Shown piece after piece: positions 24,225-32,328 of a DNA stretch of 32,565 nucleotides (within the stretch, counting starts at the first letter, position 1; the number at the start of each line of letters is the position of its first letter). A program made the translations under genes and the position numbers. Origin of the DNA: an uncultured Bacilli bacterium (GTDB lineage: Bacteria; Bacillota_I; Bacilli_A; RF39; UBA660); the NCBI GenBank assembly GCA_947626515.1, contig CANQSL010000011.1:1-32565 (forward strand). Direction: 5' to 3'. The notes under the pieces were generated by a model. The model saw only the letters and a program-made list of their open reading frames with translations. It searched no databases and had not been told where the DNA came from.

Positions 24225-24773
24225 CTAATCACTTTTTTTACCCTTTTTTATCTCTAAATATTTTTCATAATATTTATCAATTATTTTTTTATCAAAAGGA
24301 ACTGTGTTAGTTTGCTCCATTTCAATCAAATTAGATAATTCATTTTTTAATATTTTATCAATTTCTTTCGGATAGTGCATTATTTTGCTATGATAATTAT
24401 ATTCATTTCTATCTAACACTTTAAAAGCTCCATCTGGAAATACTCTTAAATCTAAATCATAATCTATATATTTTATTATTTTATCATCTATCAAAAATGG
24501 TGATGCAATATTACAATAATAAAATAATCCATATTTTTTTAATTGTGCAATTATATTAAACCATCTTTTTTTATAAAAAAACATAATTGCCGGTTCTTTT
24601 GTCTTATGAGTTGTTCCATTACTCTCAGTTACTTTAGTTTTGAAATTGCCACATACAATAAAGTCATCATTTATTTCTAATATAGTAGCTTCATCCCAAG
24701 TTCTATGTATTCTTTTATTATGTTTGTAACAGTGTATTTCTAGAACATCCCCTACTTTTATTTCTTCTTCCAT
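24225..24773 (-). CDS. DUF402 / nucleoside phosphatase (Ntdp, YgaC-like)
   Basis: About 182 residues from the preferred start. It matches the DUF402 family of nucleoside tri-/diphosphatases: HNKRIHRTWDEA, KKRWFNIIAQ, then YYCNIASPFLIDD, IDYDLDLRVFPDG and DRNEY. The conserved Asp/Glu residues that bind metal and phosphate are in these blocks. The ORF track starts at 24803, ten codons earlier. That ATG lies upstream of the expected transcription start of the TTGTTT-17-TATAAT promoter, so I choose the ATG at 24773, which has GAGTGGAT before it. It is the first gene of the DUF402-DHH-ecfA1-ecfA2-truA operon. Confidence 0.85.
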   Translation of the reverse strand: MEEEIKVGDVLEIHCYKHNKRIHRTWDEATILEINDDFIVCGNFKTKVTESNGTTHKTKEPAIMFFYKKRWFNIIAQLKKYGLFYYCNIASPFLIDDKIIKYIDYDLDLRVFPDGAFKVLDRNEYNYHSKIMHYPKEIDKILKNELSNLIEMEQTNTVPFDKKIIDKYYEKYLEIKKGKKSD

Positions 24774-24794
24774 AAAATCCACTCGCTTGTGTTT

Positions 24795-24823
24795 ATTATA
24801 CATATAAATTATAAAAAAAACAA
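24795..24823 (-). promoter_or_regulatory. Promoter of the DUF402-truA operon
   Basis: Minus strand: TTGTTT (24823-24818), a 17-bp spacer, perfect TATAAT (24800-24795). Its position excludes the ORF-track start at 24803 and supports the ATG at 24773. Confidence 0.7.
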
Positions 24824-24830
24824 GTAACTA

Positions 24831-24856
24831 AAAAGTGTATCAAACTAATACACTTT
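24831..24856 (-). terminator. Terminator of the pgk-tpiA operon
   Basis: AAAGTGTAT (24832-24840) pairs with ATACACTTT (24848-24856) around a 7-nt loop; a short U-run follows on the minus strand. It lies just past the tpiA stop at 24868. Confidence 0.7.
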
Positions 24857-24867
24857 GGCCATATTTA

Positions 24868-25536
24868 TTATTTTTTCAACATATTATATATTTTTAATAA
24901 GTTGTCTATATTTAAACTTTCTGTAGATAGCAATATCCCATCAATATCAAATTTTTTAATAACTTCAACATTAATTATATTGACTCCACCACCATATAGT
25001 AATTTTATATTATTTTTATCTTTAATATGACTTCTTATTATATTTATATTATCATTTATTAAATTCAAATCTATAGACTTAACACCAATATTTTCTTTAG
25101 GTTCATAAGCAATTATTACATTATTATCTTCAATAATATCTAAAACTTTATTTATCTCAGATATTATTTCATTAGCGTCACTGTTATCTTTATATCCAAT
25201 ACAATAAATTGGAATAATATTATTATCTAAACATATTTTCAATTTTTTAAACACTGATTCATCAGTTACATTTTTATAATTTCTTAAATCACTATGCCCT
25301 ATTAAAGAATATTTAACATTTAAACTTTTTAACTGTCGAGCATTTATTTCTCCAGTCATATTAGTATCCTTATATTCACTTATATCCTGACTTCCAAGTT
25401 TATATAAACCATTTTGAAATAAAGTCATATAACAAATAGAGGGCATAACTACTAAATCTAAATTTCTTATTTTTTCTTCATATCTTTTAATTTCTTCATA
25501 ATTTAAGTTAGCTTTATGGTTAACAAATATTTGCAT
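24868..25536 (-). CDS. tpiA: Triosephosphate isomerase, divergent
   Basis: 222 residues, short for the family (about 250). It interconverts dihydroxyacetone phosphate and glyceraldehyde 3-phosphate in glycolysis. The catalytic residues are kept: Asn6/Lys8 (VNHKAN), His81 (LIGHSDLRNY) and Glu145 (AYEPKENIG). Also present are GSQDISEY, TGEIN and the phosphate-binding YGGGVN. Two places differ strongly: IGHSERR is IGHSDLR, and the flexible loop 6 (VWAIGTG) reads KENIGVK. The start abuts the pgk stop with no gap, so the two are co-translated. It may be a working but fast-evolving enzyme or a paralogue with changed properties. Confidence 0.9.
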   Translation of the reverse strand: MQIFVNHKANLNYEEIKRYEEKIRNLDLVVMPSICYMTLFQNGLYKLGSQDISEYKDTNMTGEINARQLKSLNVKYSLIGHSDLRNYKNVTDESVFKKLKICLDNNIIPIYCIGYKDNSDANEIISEINKVLDIIEDNNVIIAYEPKENIGVKSIDLNLINDNINIIRSHIKDKNNIKLLYGGGVNIINVEVIKKFDIDGILLSTESLNIDNLLKIYNMLKK

Positions 25537-26694
25537 TTAATCCTCCATAGCTTGAAGTTTTCCATCTACTATATATTCTAATGTTGCACCTCCGCCTGTA
25601 GATTTATAATATAATTTATCTTGAAATCCAAGTTTATTAGTAGATGATACAGCATCTCCGCCACCAACAAATGTTTTTGCATTGCTTTCACTTAAAGCTT
25701 TCAATATACTTTCTGTGCCATTTTTAAATCTCTCATCTTCATATAAACCTATTGTTCCATTAATAAATACTGTCTTAGAATTATTTATTATATTTATATA
25801 TTTATCTATACTACTTTTTGAAATATCATAAATTACATCGTCTGATTTTAAATTATCAATTGTTCTTTCACAAACTGCATCATCATTAAGTACTTTAAAA
25901 TCAACTGGAAGTATAATTTTATCTGAATAGTTTTTTAATATTTCTTTAATTTCATCAATAGCTTCAATCGTGATTAAAGATTTCCCTACATTTATATCTT
26001 TAGCATAAAGAAAAGTATTCGCTATGCCACCACCAACTATCAAATAATCACATTTTTTAATTAATTCTTTTATCAATTTAATTTTATCGTCTACTTTTGC
26101 TCCACCCATAATTACTGTAAAAGGTCTTTCAGGGTTATTTATCAATTCATTTAACTTGGTTAACTCATAATCAATTAATAACCCATATGCACTAGGTATA
26201 TATTTTTTTATTCCATATGTTGATGCATGTTTTCTATGGCTTGATCCAAATGCATCATTTATAAATATGTCGGCTAATGATGCCCAATATTTTGATAATT
26301 CTATATCACAGGAACTTTCTAATTTTTCAGGATAATCTTCATATCTAGTATTTTCCATTAGTACTATTTCTTTATTTTTTAAATTTTTAATTAAATTTTC
26401 TAAGTTATTTCCTCTAGTTTCATTAGAAAAATATATATTAGTATTTAATAATTCTTTTAATTTTAAATATACCGGATATAAAGTATTCTTTTTTTTATCT
26501 TCTTCTGATTTAACTTTCCCCAAATGACTCATTAATATTATTTTGCAATTTTTTTCTAATAAATAATTAATAGTATCTAAACTTTTTATTATTTTAGTAT
26601 CATCTATTATTTCCCCATTTTTTATAGTAACATTTAAATCACTTCTCAAAATAACTGTTTTTTCTTTAACTTCTATATCTTTAATAAATTTCAT
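25537..26694 (-). CDS. pgk: Phosphoglycerate kinase
   Basis: 385 residues. It makes ATP from 1,3-bisphosphoglycerate in glycolysis. The N-domain substrate residues are present in LRSDLNV, MSHLGK, ENTRYED and NDAFGSSHRKHAST. The hinge and nucleotide-binding parts show VIMGGAKVDDKI, FINGTIGLYED, GGGDAVSS and STGGGATLEYI. Some normally strict positions have drifted: WNGPMG is INGTIG, and GK(E/Q)LPGL is GKLQAMED. GGTGAT precedes the ATG, and a promoter at 26710-26738 leaves a leader of only about 10 nt. It is the first gene of a two-gene operon with tpiA. gapA, gpm and eno are not in the window. Confidence 0.94.
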   Translation of the reverse strand: MKFIKDIEVKEKTVILRSDLNVTIKNGEIIDDTKIIKSLDTINYLLEKNCKIILMSHLGKVKSEEDKKKNTLYPVYLKLKELLNTNIYFSNETRGNNLENLIKNLKNKEIVLMENTRYEDYPEKLESSCDIELSKYWASLADIFINDAFGSSHRKHASTYGIKKYIPSAYGLLIDYELTKLNELINNPERPFTVIMGGAKVDDKIKLIKELIKKCDYLIVGGGIANTFLYAKDINVGKSLITIEAIDEIKEILKNYSDKIILPVDFKVLNDDAVCERTIDNLKSDDVIYDISKSSIDKYINIINNSKTVFINGTIGLYEDERFKNGTESILKALSESNAKTFVGGGDAVSSTNKLGFQDKLYYKSTGGGATLEYIVDGKLQAMED

Positions 26695-26709
26695 ATTATC
26701 ACCAATTTA

Positions 26710-26738
26710 ATTATAATGTATTAAAAAAAGAAATACAA
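26710..26738 (-). promoter_or_regulatory. Promoter of pgk-tpiA, nested in a terminator
   Basis: Minus strand: TTGTAT (26738-26733), a 17-bp spacer, perfect TATAAT (26715-26710). The -35 element and part of the spacer lie within the terminator hairpin of the upstream gene (26729-26751). Confidence 0.6.
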
Positions 26739-26751
26739 GTTAAGTATTTCT
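26723..26751 (-). terminator. Terminator of the glucosaminidase-like gene
   Basis: AGAAATAC (26729-26736) pairs with GTATTTCT (26744-26751) around a 7-nt loop, with a U7 run on the minus strand. It overlaps the stop codon at 26750. Confidence 0.75.
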
Positions 26752-27670
26752 AATAGTTTACAATATCATCAATTGTAATGTTTTGTGTATAATTTTCATA
26801 TTTATTTTTTGCTTTATTTACTAGGCTTATCCAATGACTGCTAGCAACTTTATTTCCATATTCATCATAAGTAGGACAATAAACTCTACCTATAGAATAT
26901 ACATCCGTTAATCCTTTATTAAAATAGCTATCATAAAGTAATCTAATATACTTTAATACTCCTATTTCAATATTATCATATACTATCAAACCATTGTTGC
27001 CCATACCACCATATACGTTATTTCTATTTAACATATATTTAACTTCATAGTAACCACTTTCTGCTGCACCTATACTTAATGCCAATACTCTATCGACACT
27101 AGTATATATATTTGTATAATACATTATTAATTTTTCTACATAATCACTGGAACCATTATATGGTATTTTATAATTTTTCCTCAATTCACTATTATTTTCA
27201 ACTAAATCGAGAAAATATTCGACTATTCCATATTCTACATTAGGATATTGCATAATCTTACCTTCTTTTTTTAAGCTTGCAATATTAGTAGGTTCTATAT
27301 TTTTTGTATTTGATGATCTACTTATTAAATCATCTTTTATAAAATCCATATCATATCCAAATGCTTTTGCAAAAAATAATAAAGTATTGTAATTTTGATT
27401 TATATAATAATTTATATCCTTGATTATTATTCTTGGTTTATCAAATTTTAAAGCAGTATATTTTACAACTTTATAATTTAATAAATCTCTATATCTATTC
27501 CCGAACTGCTTACGCAGCGGAACAATTTCCTCTACATCTGGTGTAGTAGGTTCTTCATTATTTGTTTCTGCATCTACATTAACTGTAATAGCAACAACAA
27601 AAATGACTAAAATAACAATACAGCACAAAACATGTTTTAAAGCTTTACTAGAAGCTTTCTCTTGTTTCAT
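26750..27670 (-). CDS. Secreted or anchored glucosaminidase-like wall hydrolase
   Basis: 306 residues. A basic N-terminus and a hydrophobic stretch (about 13-32, ending near VDAE) form a signal peptide or anchor. The C-terminal half (about 190-295) resembles the glucosaminidase/GH73 family: VDRVLALSIGAAESGYY places the catalytic Glu at 204, then NRNNVYGGMGNNG matches the usual NNLFGIKG, followed by IEIGVLKYIRLL. Such enzymes cut between GlcNAc and MurNAc in peptidoglycan. The middle part (60-180) has no motif I know. A TTGACA-17-TATTAT promoter and an AAGGAGG site precede it. It is a single gene. Confidence 0.82.
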   Translation of the reverse strand: MKQEKASSKALKHVLCCIVILVIFVVAITVNVDAETNNEEPTTPDVEEIVPLRKQFGNRYRDLLNYKVVKYTALKFDKPRIIIKDINYYINQNYNTLLFFAKAFGYDMDFIKDDLISRSSNTKNIEPTNIASLKKEGKIMQYPNVEYGIVEYFLDLVENNSELRKNYKIPYNGSSDYVEKLIMYYTNIYTSVDRVLALSIGAAESGYYEVKYMLNRNNVYGGMGNNGLIVYDNIEIGVLKYIRLLYDSYFNKGLTDVYSIGRVYCPTYDEYGNKVASSHWISLVNKAKNKYENYTQNITIDDIVNY

Positions 27671-27702
27671 AATTAGTTCTCCTCCTTAAGTCGAACTTCT
27701 AT

Positions 27703-27731
27703 ATAATACCATACATATTTTGTACTGTCAA
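27703..27731 (-). promoter_or_regulatory. Promoter of the glucosaminidase-like gene
   Basis: Minus strand: perfect TTGACA (27731-27726), a 17-bp spacer, TATTAT (27708-27703), about 33 bp before the ATG. Confidence 0.75.
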
Positions 27732-27764
27732 ATTTCAAATTATACCAATTTTAACCAAAAAATT

Positions 27765-27794
27765 AAAAAATATTGAAATAAATTCAATATTTTT
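27765..27794 (-). terminator. Terminator of the coiled-coil/LysM gene
   Basis: A perfect 12-bp stem, AAAAATATTGAA (27766-27777) with TTCAATATTTTT (27783-27794), surrounds a 5-nt loop and overlaps the stop codon at 27793. Confidence 0.8.
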
Positions 27795-29103
27795 ATGCTT
27801 TATAATTATAATCTGTTGGTATTTCTAACTTTATTCCTGCGAATATATTAGTGTCCTCAGCTAATGATTTTACTGTATCAAAATCAGTATTTATTCCATT
27901 AGAAATTAAATATTTATTTATTGCATCTTTGTTAAAATAATATATAGCTTCCCAATTATCTTTGCTTGGATAAACCTTTTCTGCAATATTTATTAATGAT
28001 TCTCCATCCGATAAAACATATGAAACAGATGCTACTTCATCCTCTACACTATTCTCAGTTTTTTCTTCTTCAGGCTCTTCTACTTTAGTTTCTTCTGAAG
28101 ATGTATCATCATTATTTTCTGTTTCAAAAGACTCATCATCCTTTGTTTCATCAACTTCTAAATTGCCTTCTTCTTGAAGTGTTTTTTCTTCACTATCTTC
28201 AGTTATAACTGGTTCAACTACTTCATCATCATTAAATAATGAAACTTCTGGTTCTTCTTTTTTAACTTCATTTTGAGTTTCTTCTTCAAATACATTTTTC
28301 GTATATTCTTCAGGAACTTTATCGTAATGTAAATTTAATTCTCCTAACAATTTATCTAATTGAGAATATGTATTACTTAAATCTAAACTTAATGCCTTAG
28401 GATAAGCGCTTAATACTTCATTCTTTTTAGAAGTATATTTTTCTATTTCTTTTTCTCTGTTGCTAATTTTCTTTTGACAGAATTCTATGTTTTCTCTTAC
28501 AGGTAAATCTAGTTCTTCTAAAGCTTTATTAAACTCATTATTAATTTTTTCTAAATCAGAAGACATTTCATCTATATCATGATTTGGTATATTCAAATCA
28601 TAATCATTATTTTTTGCTATTAAATATTCTTTTTCTATTAAAAGAGGTGTATTATTATTAATTAATTGATTTAAAATTTCATTTAAGTCATTTAATCTAA
28701 CATTACAATTCTCTATTTCATTTTGGCAATCAATAACTTTAGCTGGGTCATCTGTCTTAAATATTTCTTCTTTTAAAGTATTTAATCTTTCCTCTATATT
28801 CTTTATTTTAGATTCATATTCAGAAATCCTAGCTTCACTTTCAGATATAACATCATCTATATCTTTCATTCTTAAAGTATCTGATTCTTTTTTATTTATA
28901 AGACTTTTATATTTAGACATTTTTTCTATATAGCTTTCATCTATATTTTCGTCTTTCAATATATTAGACATTTCTTTGTTAAGTTCATTTATTTCTTCAG
29001 TATATTTTTCTATTTCTTTATCACACTTTTTTATCTGATTTAATGCTAAAAGGTTTTCTAATGCTTCTTTTTGTATAATATTTTCAAATAATAGTTCAAC
29101 CAT
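27793..29103 (-). CDS. Coiled-coil protein with acidic linker and C-terminal LysM-like domain
   Basis: 436 residues with no signal peptide or membrane segment. Residues ~10-260 are long charged heptad-like helices (coiled coil). Residues ~270-370 form a Glu/Asp-rich, probably disordered linker. The C-terminal ~65 residues are LysM-like: SYVLSDGESLINIAEKVYPSK, NWEAIYYFNKDAI, then AGIKLEIP. This is a wall- or glycan-binding module placed on a protein with no visible export signal. It could be a mother-cell-type coat or morphogenetic protein, or the domain may have another role in the cytoplasm. The ATG follows GAGAGGAAG. A promoter lies at 29131-29158. Confidence 0.75.
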   Translation of the reverse strand: MVELLFENIIQKEALENLLALNQIKKCDKEIEKYTEEINELNKEMSNILKDENIDESYIEKMSKYKSLINKKESDTLRMKDIDDVISESEARISEYESKIKNIEERLNTLKEEIFKTDDPAKVIDCQNEIENCNVRLNDLNEILNQLINNNTPLLIEKEYLIAKNNDYDLNIPNHDIDEMSSDLEKINNEFNKALEELDLPVRENIEFCQKKISNREKEIEKYTSKKNEVLSAYPKALSLDLSNTYSQLDKLLGELNLHYDKVPEEYTKNVFEEETQNEVKKEEPEVSLFNDDEVVEPVITEDSEEKTLQEEGNLEVDETKDDESFETENNDDTSSEETKVEEPEEEKTENSVEDEVASVSYVLSDGESLINIAEKVYPSKDNWEAIYYFNKDAINKYLISNGINTDFDTVKSLAEDTNIFAGIKLEIPTDYNYKA

Positions 29104-29130
29104 ATTTAACTTCCTCTCTATTCTAAAAGT

Positions 29131-29158
29131 ATTATAACATAATTTGACACTTTTGCAA
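29131..29158 (-). promoter_or_regulatory. Promoter of the coiled-coil/LysM gene
   Basis: Minus strand: TTGCAA (29158-29153), a 16-bp spacer and a perfect TATAAT (29136-29131). The rest of 29159-29331 is AT-rich with no gene that I can see. Confidence 0.6.
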
Positions 29159-29331
29159 GAATAATATGTTAAGTTTTAAAAAAATGTTTGCAATTATCTT
29201 AATTTTGTGATTTTTGTATATTATTTTTTAATTGATTTTTTTCTTAAGTTTTCTTAATAAAATTAATACTAAATTATAATCATTAATTACTAATTTTTTT
29301 AAATATTTTGATTATATATTTCTATATAAAT

Positions 29332-29368
29332 AAAAAGAATTAAATATTATTTTCTTTTAATTCTTTTT
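29332..29368 (-). terminator. Terminator of the 29367-31988 cluster
   Basis: A perfect 13-bp stem, AAAAAGAATTAAA (29332-29344) with TTTAATTCTTTTT (29356-29368), surrounds an 11-nt loop and overlaps the stop codon at 29367. Confidence 0.8.
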
Positions 29369-30353
29369 ATAATGTATATTTAAGAATTTTAATATTTTCT
29401 TGTTCTTTATTTAATAAAAATAATAGATAGTCTTTAAAAGTTTCATTTATAAAATTAATTTCAGTATTTAACTTCTTCTTAAAAAAGTCTACATACTGAC
29501 ATTCAAATAAAGATTTATCAGATAATTTTATATTATCTTTAATATATTTATCAGCAATTTTTGATAAATTACTAGAAAACATCTTTAAACTAGACATTAA
29601 AGCTACCCATGTAGTTTCTAAATCAGTATTTGAATTCCCTATAGCTAGTTTATCTATATTAAAATCCAAATTCAAATCTTGCTTAAAAATATTATAAACT
29701 TTATTATTAAAATCTTGAACTAAATTTTTTATTTTATTAATTAGTTCTATTTTTTCTGTTTCATTACAATTTATAGTCATTGCTTTACTTATATTAATAA
29801 TGTTTTCATTTAAATAATTACATATTGGTTTTAATGAATTTAAATCAATACTTTGAAATTCTTTTTTCTCTAATGTATTTAGTATTTTTTCTAAATCTTC
29901 TAATTCATTTACGGGAATACTTGCAGGATCATCAATGATTTTCTTTTTAGGAACATAAATATTATGAGTTGGATAACATGCTGCTTCCGTATCTGCCCCT
30001 TCATCTGGAACTTCCACCCATTCTCCATAAGTAATTATTTTTGAAGGTGATCCTGGATAATATTCTGGATAATTACTTTGTAAATACTTCTTATAATTTA
30101 GTAAAATATCTAATTTTGTTTTATTATTATTTTTTATTAAATCAGTTACTAATTTAAACGAATTAATATAATGTTCATTAAAATAACAATACAATTTTTG
30201 ATATACAGAATTAATATAAACATAATTTTTTGCTAAATCAAATGATAACGGTTTAATATATTCTAATGTTATATTTTGTTCTTCTTTAGACAAAGAATTA
30301 AGAACTTTAAGATTTTTATTAAAAGTATTTATATTATTATAAAGTATAGACAT
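29367..30353 (-). CDS. Protein of unknown function, third gene of WG-repeat cluster
   Basis: 328 residues, soluble, largely helical (Leu/Lys/Asn-rich). A distinct Pro/Tyr-rich insert near residues 92-140 reads YPEYYPGSPSKIITYGEW and GADTEAACYPTHNIYVP, and looks like an exposed or binding segment. I recognise no family. It follows the 130-residue gene by 15 bp on the same strand and ends in a strong terminator, so it is the last gene of a three-gene unit beginning at 31988. Confidence 0.7.
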   Translation of the reverse strand: MSILYNNINTFNKNLKVLNSLSKEEQNITLEYIKPLSFDLAKNYVYINSVYQKLYCYFNEHYINSFKLVTDLIKNNNKTKLDILLNYKKYLQSNYPEYYPGSPSKIITYGEWVEVPDEGADTEAACYPTHNIYVPKKKIIDDPASIPVNELEDLEKILNTLEKKEFQSIDLNSLKPICNYLNENIINISKAMTINCNETEKIELINKIKNLVQDFNNKVYNIFKQDLNLDFNIDKLAIGNSNTDLETTWVALMSSLKMFSSNLSKIADKYIKDNIKLSDKSLFECQYVDFFKKKLNTEINFINETFKDYLLFLLNKEQENIKILKYTL

Positions 30354-30368
30354 AATATAAAGAGTATC

Positions 30369-30761
30369 CTAATCAATATTGGAATATTTTTTTAAATATT
30401 GATTTAGATTTATTTTAAAAATCAAACTTTTTGTAATAAATGAATAATCTTTTGGATAATTAGTCATTTTTTTATATACGTTTTCTATTTCGTTGTATAG
30501 AGTTTTAAATTTATTTACAAAGGCTTCATTAAATTTAAGGGTAAAAGGAATATTATTTTCATTAAAGAAAATAGCTTCATCTATATTAGTTGTGGCTACA
30601 ATATGACTATGCTTAATAAAAATCTGTATATTTTCTAACATACATTCTTGCATACATATAGGTAATTCTCCAAGATTATTATGAATTATATTTTTGTATA
30701 CTGTTTCTGCATAATTATAAGGATTATTAACATTTTTTAATTTTTCTAAATCTAATTTCAT
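30369..30761 (-). CDS. Small protein of unknown function, second gene of WG-repeat cluster
   Basis: 130 residues, soluble, helical, with two Cys near residues 36-40 (ICMQECM). No known motif. It lies 3 bp downstream of the WG-repeat-like gene and 15 bp upstream of the 328-residue gene. The close spacing suggests the three products work together. AAAGGTAATT precedes the ATG. Confidence 0.68.
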   Translation of the reverse strand: MKLDLEKLKNVNNPYNYAETVYKNIIHNNLGELPICMQECMLENIQIFIKHSHIVATTNIDEAIFFNENNIPFTLKFNEAFVNKFKTLYNEIENVYKKMTNYPKDYSFITKSLIFKINLNQYLKKYSNID

Positions 30762-30764
30762 AAT

Positions 30765-31988
30765 TTAATTACCTTTCTTTAAAGTTTTTGATTTACTTTT
30801 CACTATATCATTTTGCAATAACATACTACTTATTTCAAATTCAATTTTTTCTAATTGCTCTTTGTTTTTAAAATACCTTTTATAACTTCTATTGTTAATT
30901 TGTGAAACTAGTTTAATTCCATATTTTTTAGTTTTATGTAAAATAATATGGCCTAAATCTTCTTCATAATATGGATACTGCTTTATTAAAAATTCTAACT
31001 GTTCTGCAGTTAATGTTCTTAATTCATCCAGATTAAAATATTTTTCAAATTCATCTTTTACAAAAGGTAAATTAAAATATGTTGTTTCTGCATTATTAAG
31101 ATTTATTACAAATATTTGGTTATCTTTTTGATATATAATATAATCATTAAAAAATAACAAAATATCAGCATCAATAGTCATTATTTTTTTCATTTTTGAA
31201 TCATATATATGTCTTTCATTATTATCAATACAATCCATACCATAAATCATATTTTTATTATTTACATATATATGTTTATAAATTGGTTCTAATAAAATAT
31301 TACCTTTTTTATTAATTAAACCTTTAAGTTCTCCATATTTATCGTTATGTACTGTAATTATATAATAAGGGAAATTTTTAGAAAGCTCTAATTTTAAAAT
31401 TTGTTTTTCAATATTAATTTTATTTAGCCCATATTTTTTTGAATAAATATAACTATTATTTTGCTTATCAGTTAAATAAACACTATAATCAGTTAATAAT
31501 TCTACTTTAACATATTCTTCAAAGTCTACTAAGAAATTCCCTTTTTCATCAATTACACCATATAAAACTTTATCTTTATCAGTCTTATAAACAACAAACA
31601 TTCCAAATTTGCGAGGACTACAACCTTCCCATAAGTTGCTTTTTAAACCGCTGCAATAAGTAGATTCACTAAGCATATCCGAAGTGCAAAAATTATAATT
31701 ATATATTTGTGAATATTCTCTTTTACGTTTTTCTATATGATAATAATTTGCTGACTCTTCATAAATTTCATTTAATTGCATAGGCTTGCCTGTTTTCAAA
31801 TTTATTACTTTAAATTTATTAATGTCTTTTTTGCTAATATAAAATAAGTCATTAAATTTTTTTGTAGTATTAGCTACAAAGAATCCTTCTTGAAATAAAA
31901 TAATTTTATCATTTAAATCATATAAAGATTCAATATAATTTTGCAAAATTTCTTTAGTTAATTTTTTTGTTTCAAATTCTTCCAACAT
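30765..31988 (-). CDS. WG-repeat-like protein
   Basis: About 407 residues from the preferred start (MLEEFETKKL…). It has no signal peptide or membrane segment from that start. Two stretches resemble WG (KWG) beta-propeller-like repeats: LYGVIDEKGNFLVDFEEY and LKGLINKKGNILLEPIYKHIY, each with G-(V/L)-I-(D/N)-x-KGN. The rest is beta-rich with weak further repeats. The ORF track starts 19 codons upstream at 32045. I prefer 31988 because AGAAAGGAAAA lies before that ATG and the extension is a hydrophobic AT-rich run. It is the first gene of a three-gene unit of unknown function. Confidence 0.7.
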   Translation of the reverse strand: MLEEFETKKLTKEILQNYIESLYDLNDKIILFQEGFFVANTTKKFNDLFYISKKDINKFKVINLKTGKPMQLNEIYEESANYYHIEKRKREYSQIYNYNFCTSDMLSESTYCSGLKSNLWEGCSPRKFGMFVVYKTDKDKVLYGVIDEKGNFLVDFEEYVKVELLTDYSVYLTDKQNNSYIYSKKYGLNKINIEKQILKLELSKNFPYYIITVHNDKYGELKGLINKKGNILLEPIYKHIYVNNKNMIYGMDCIDNNERHIYDSKMKKIMTIDADILLFFNDYIIYQKDNQIFVINLNNAETTYFNLPFVKDEFEKYFNLDELRTLTAEQLEFLIKQYPYYEEDLGHIILHKTKKYGIKLVSQINNRSYKRYFKNKEQLEKIEFEISSMLLQNDIVKSKSKTLKKGN

Positions 31989-32121
31989 ATTATTTTCCTT
32001 TCTTAACTTAATTATATAAAGATTTATAATATAAATAAAATACATTTATTTTATAGAAGTCATTACTTTTATTTATGAATAATATTTTTTAAAAAACTCA
32101 TAATAATCTCGGAGGGATATT

Positions 32122-32319
32122 ATGAAGACAGTACCTAATATAATTAGTACAAAAGATTTATCTTATATTGAAGATATGTTAAATTGGAAATTCATTCTCA
32201 TTAAGAAAATGAATAATTATATGAATGTTATACAAGATAAAAATATTGTAAAAGTTTTACAAACAGCAAGTGAAGAACTTACAAAAGAATATGAAAAATA
32301 TGTCGATTATTTAAATTAG
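32122..32319 (+). CDS. Small CotF-like/coat-associated protein
   Basis: 65 residues, helical. The sequence NIISTKDLSYIEDMLNWKF and a charged helix EELTKEYEKYVDYL resemble the small partner proteins that often precede CotF-type spore coat genes in Firmicutes. A CGGAGGG site lies before the ATG. The next gene (32329) starts 9 bp after its stop behind an AGGAGG site, so the two form an operon. The family call for this small gene rests on similarity by eye and its neighbour. Confidence 0.6.
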   Translation: MKTVPNIISTKDLSYIEDMLNWKFILIKKMNNYMNVIQDKNIVKVLQTASEELTKEYEKYVDYLN

Positions 32320-32328
32320 GAGGATAAA

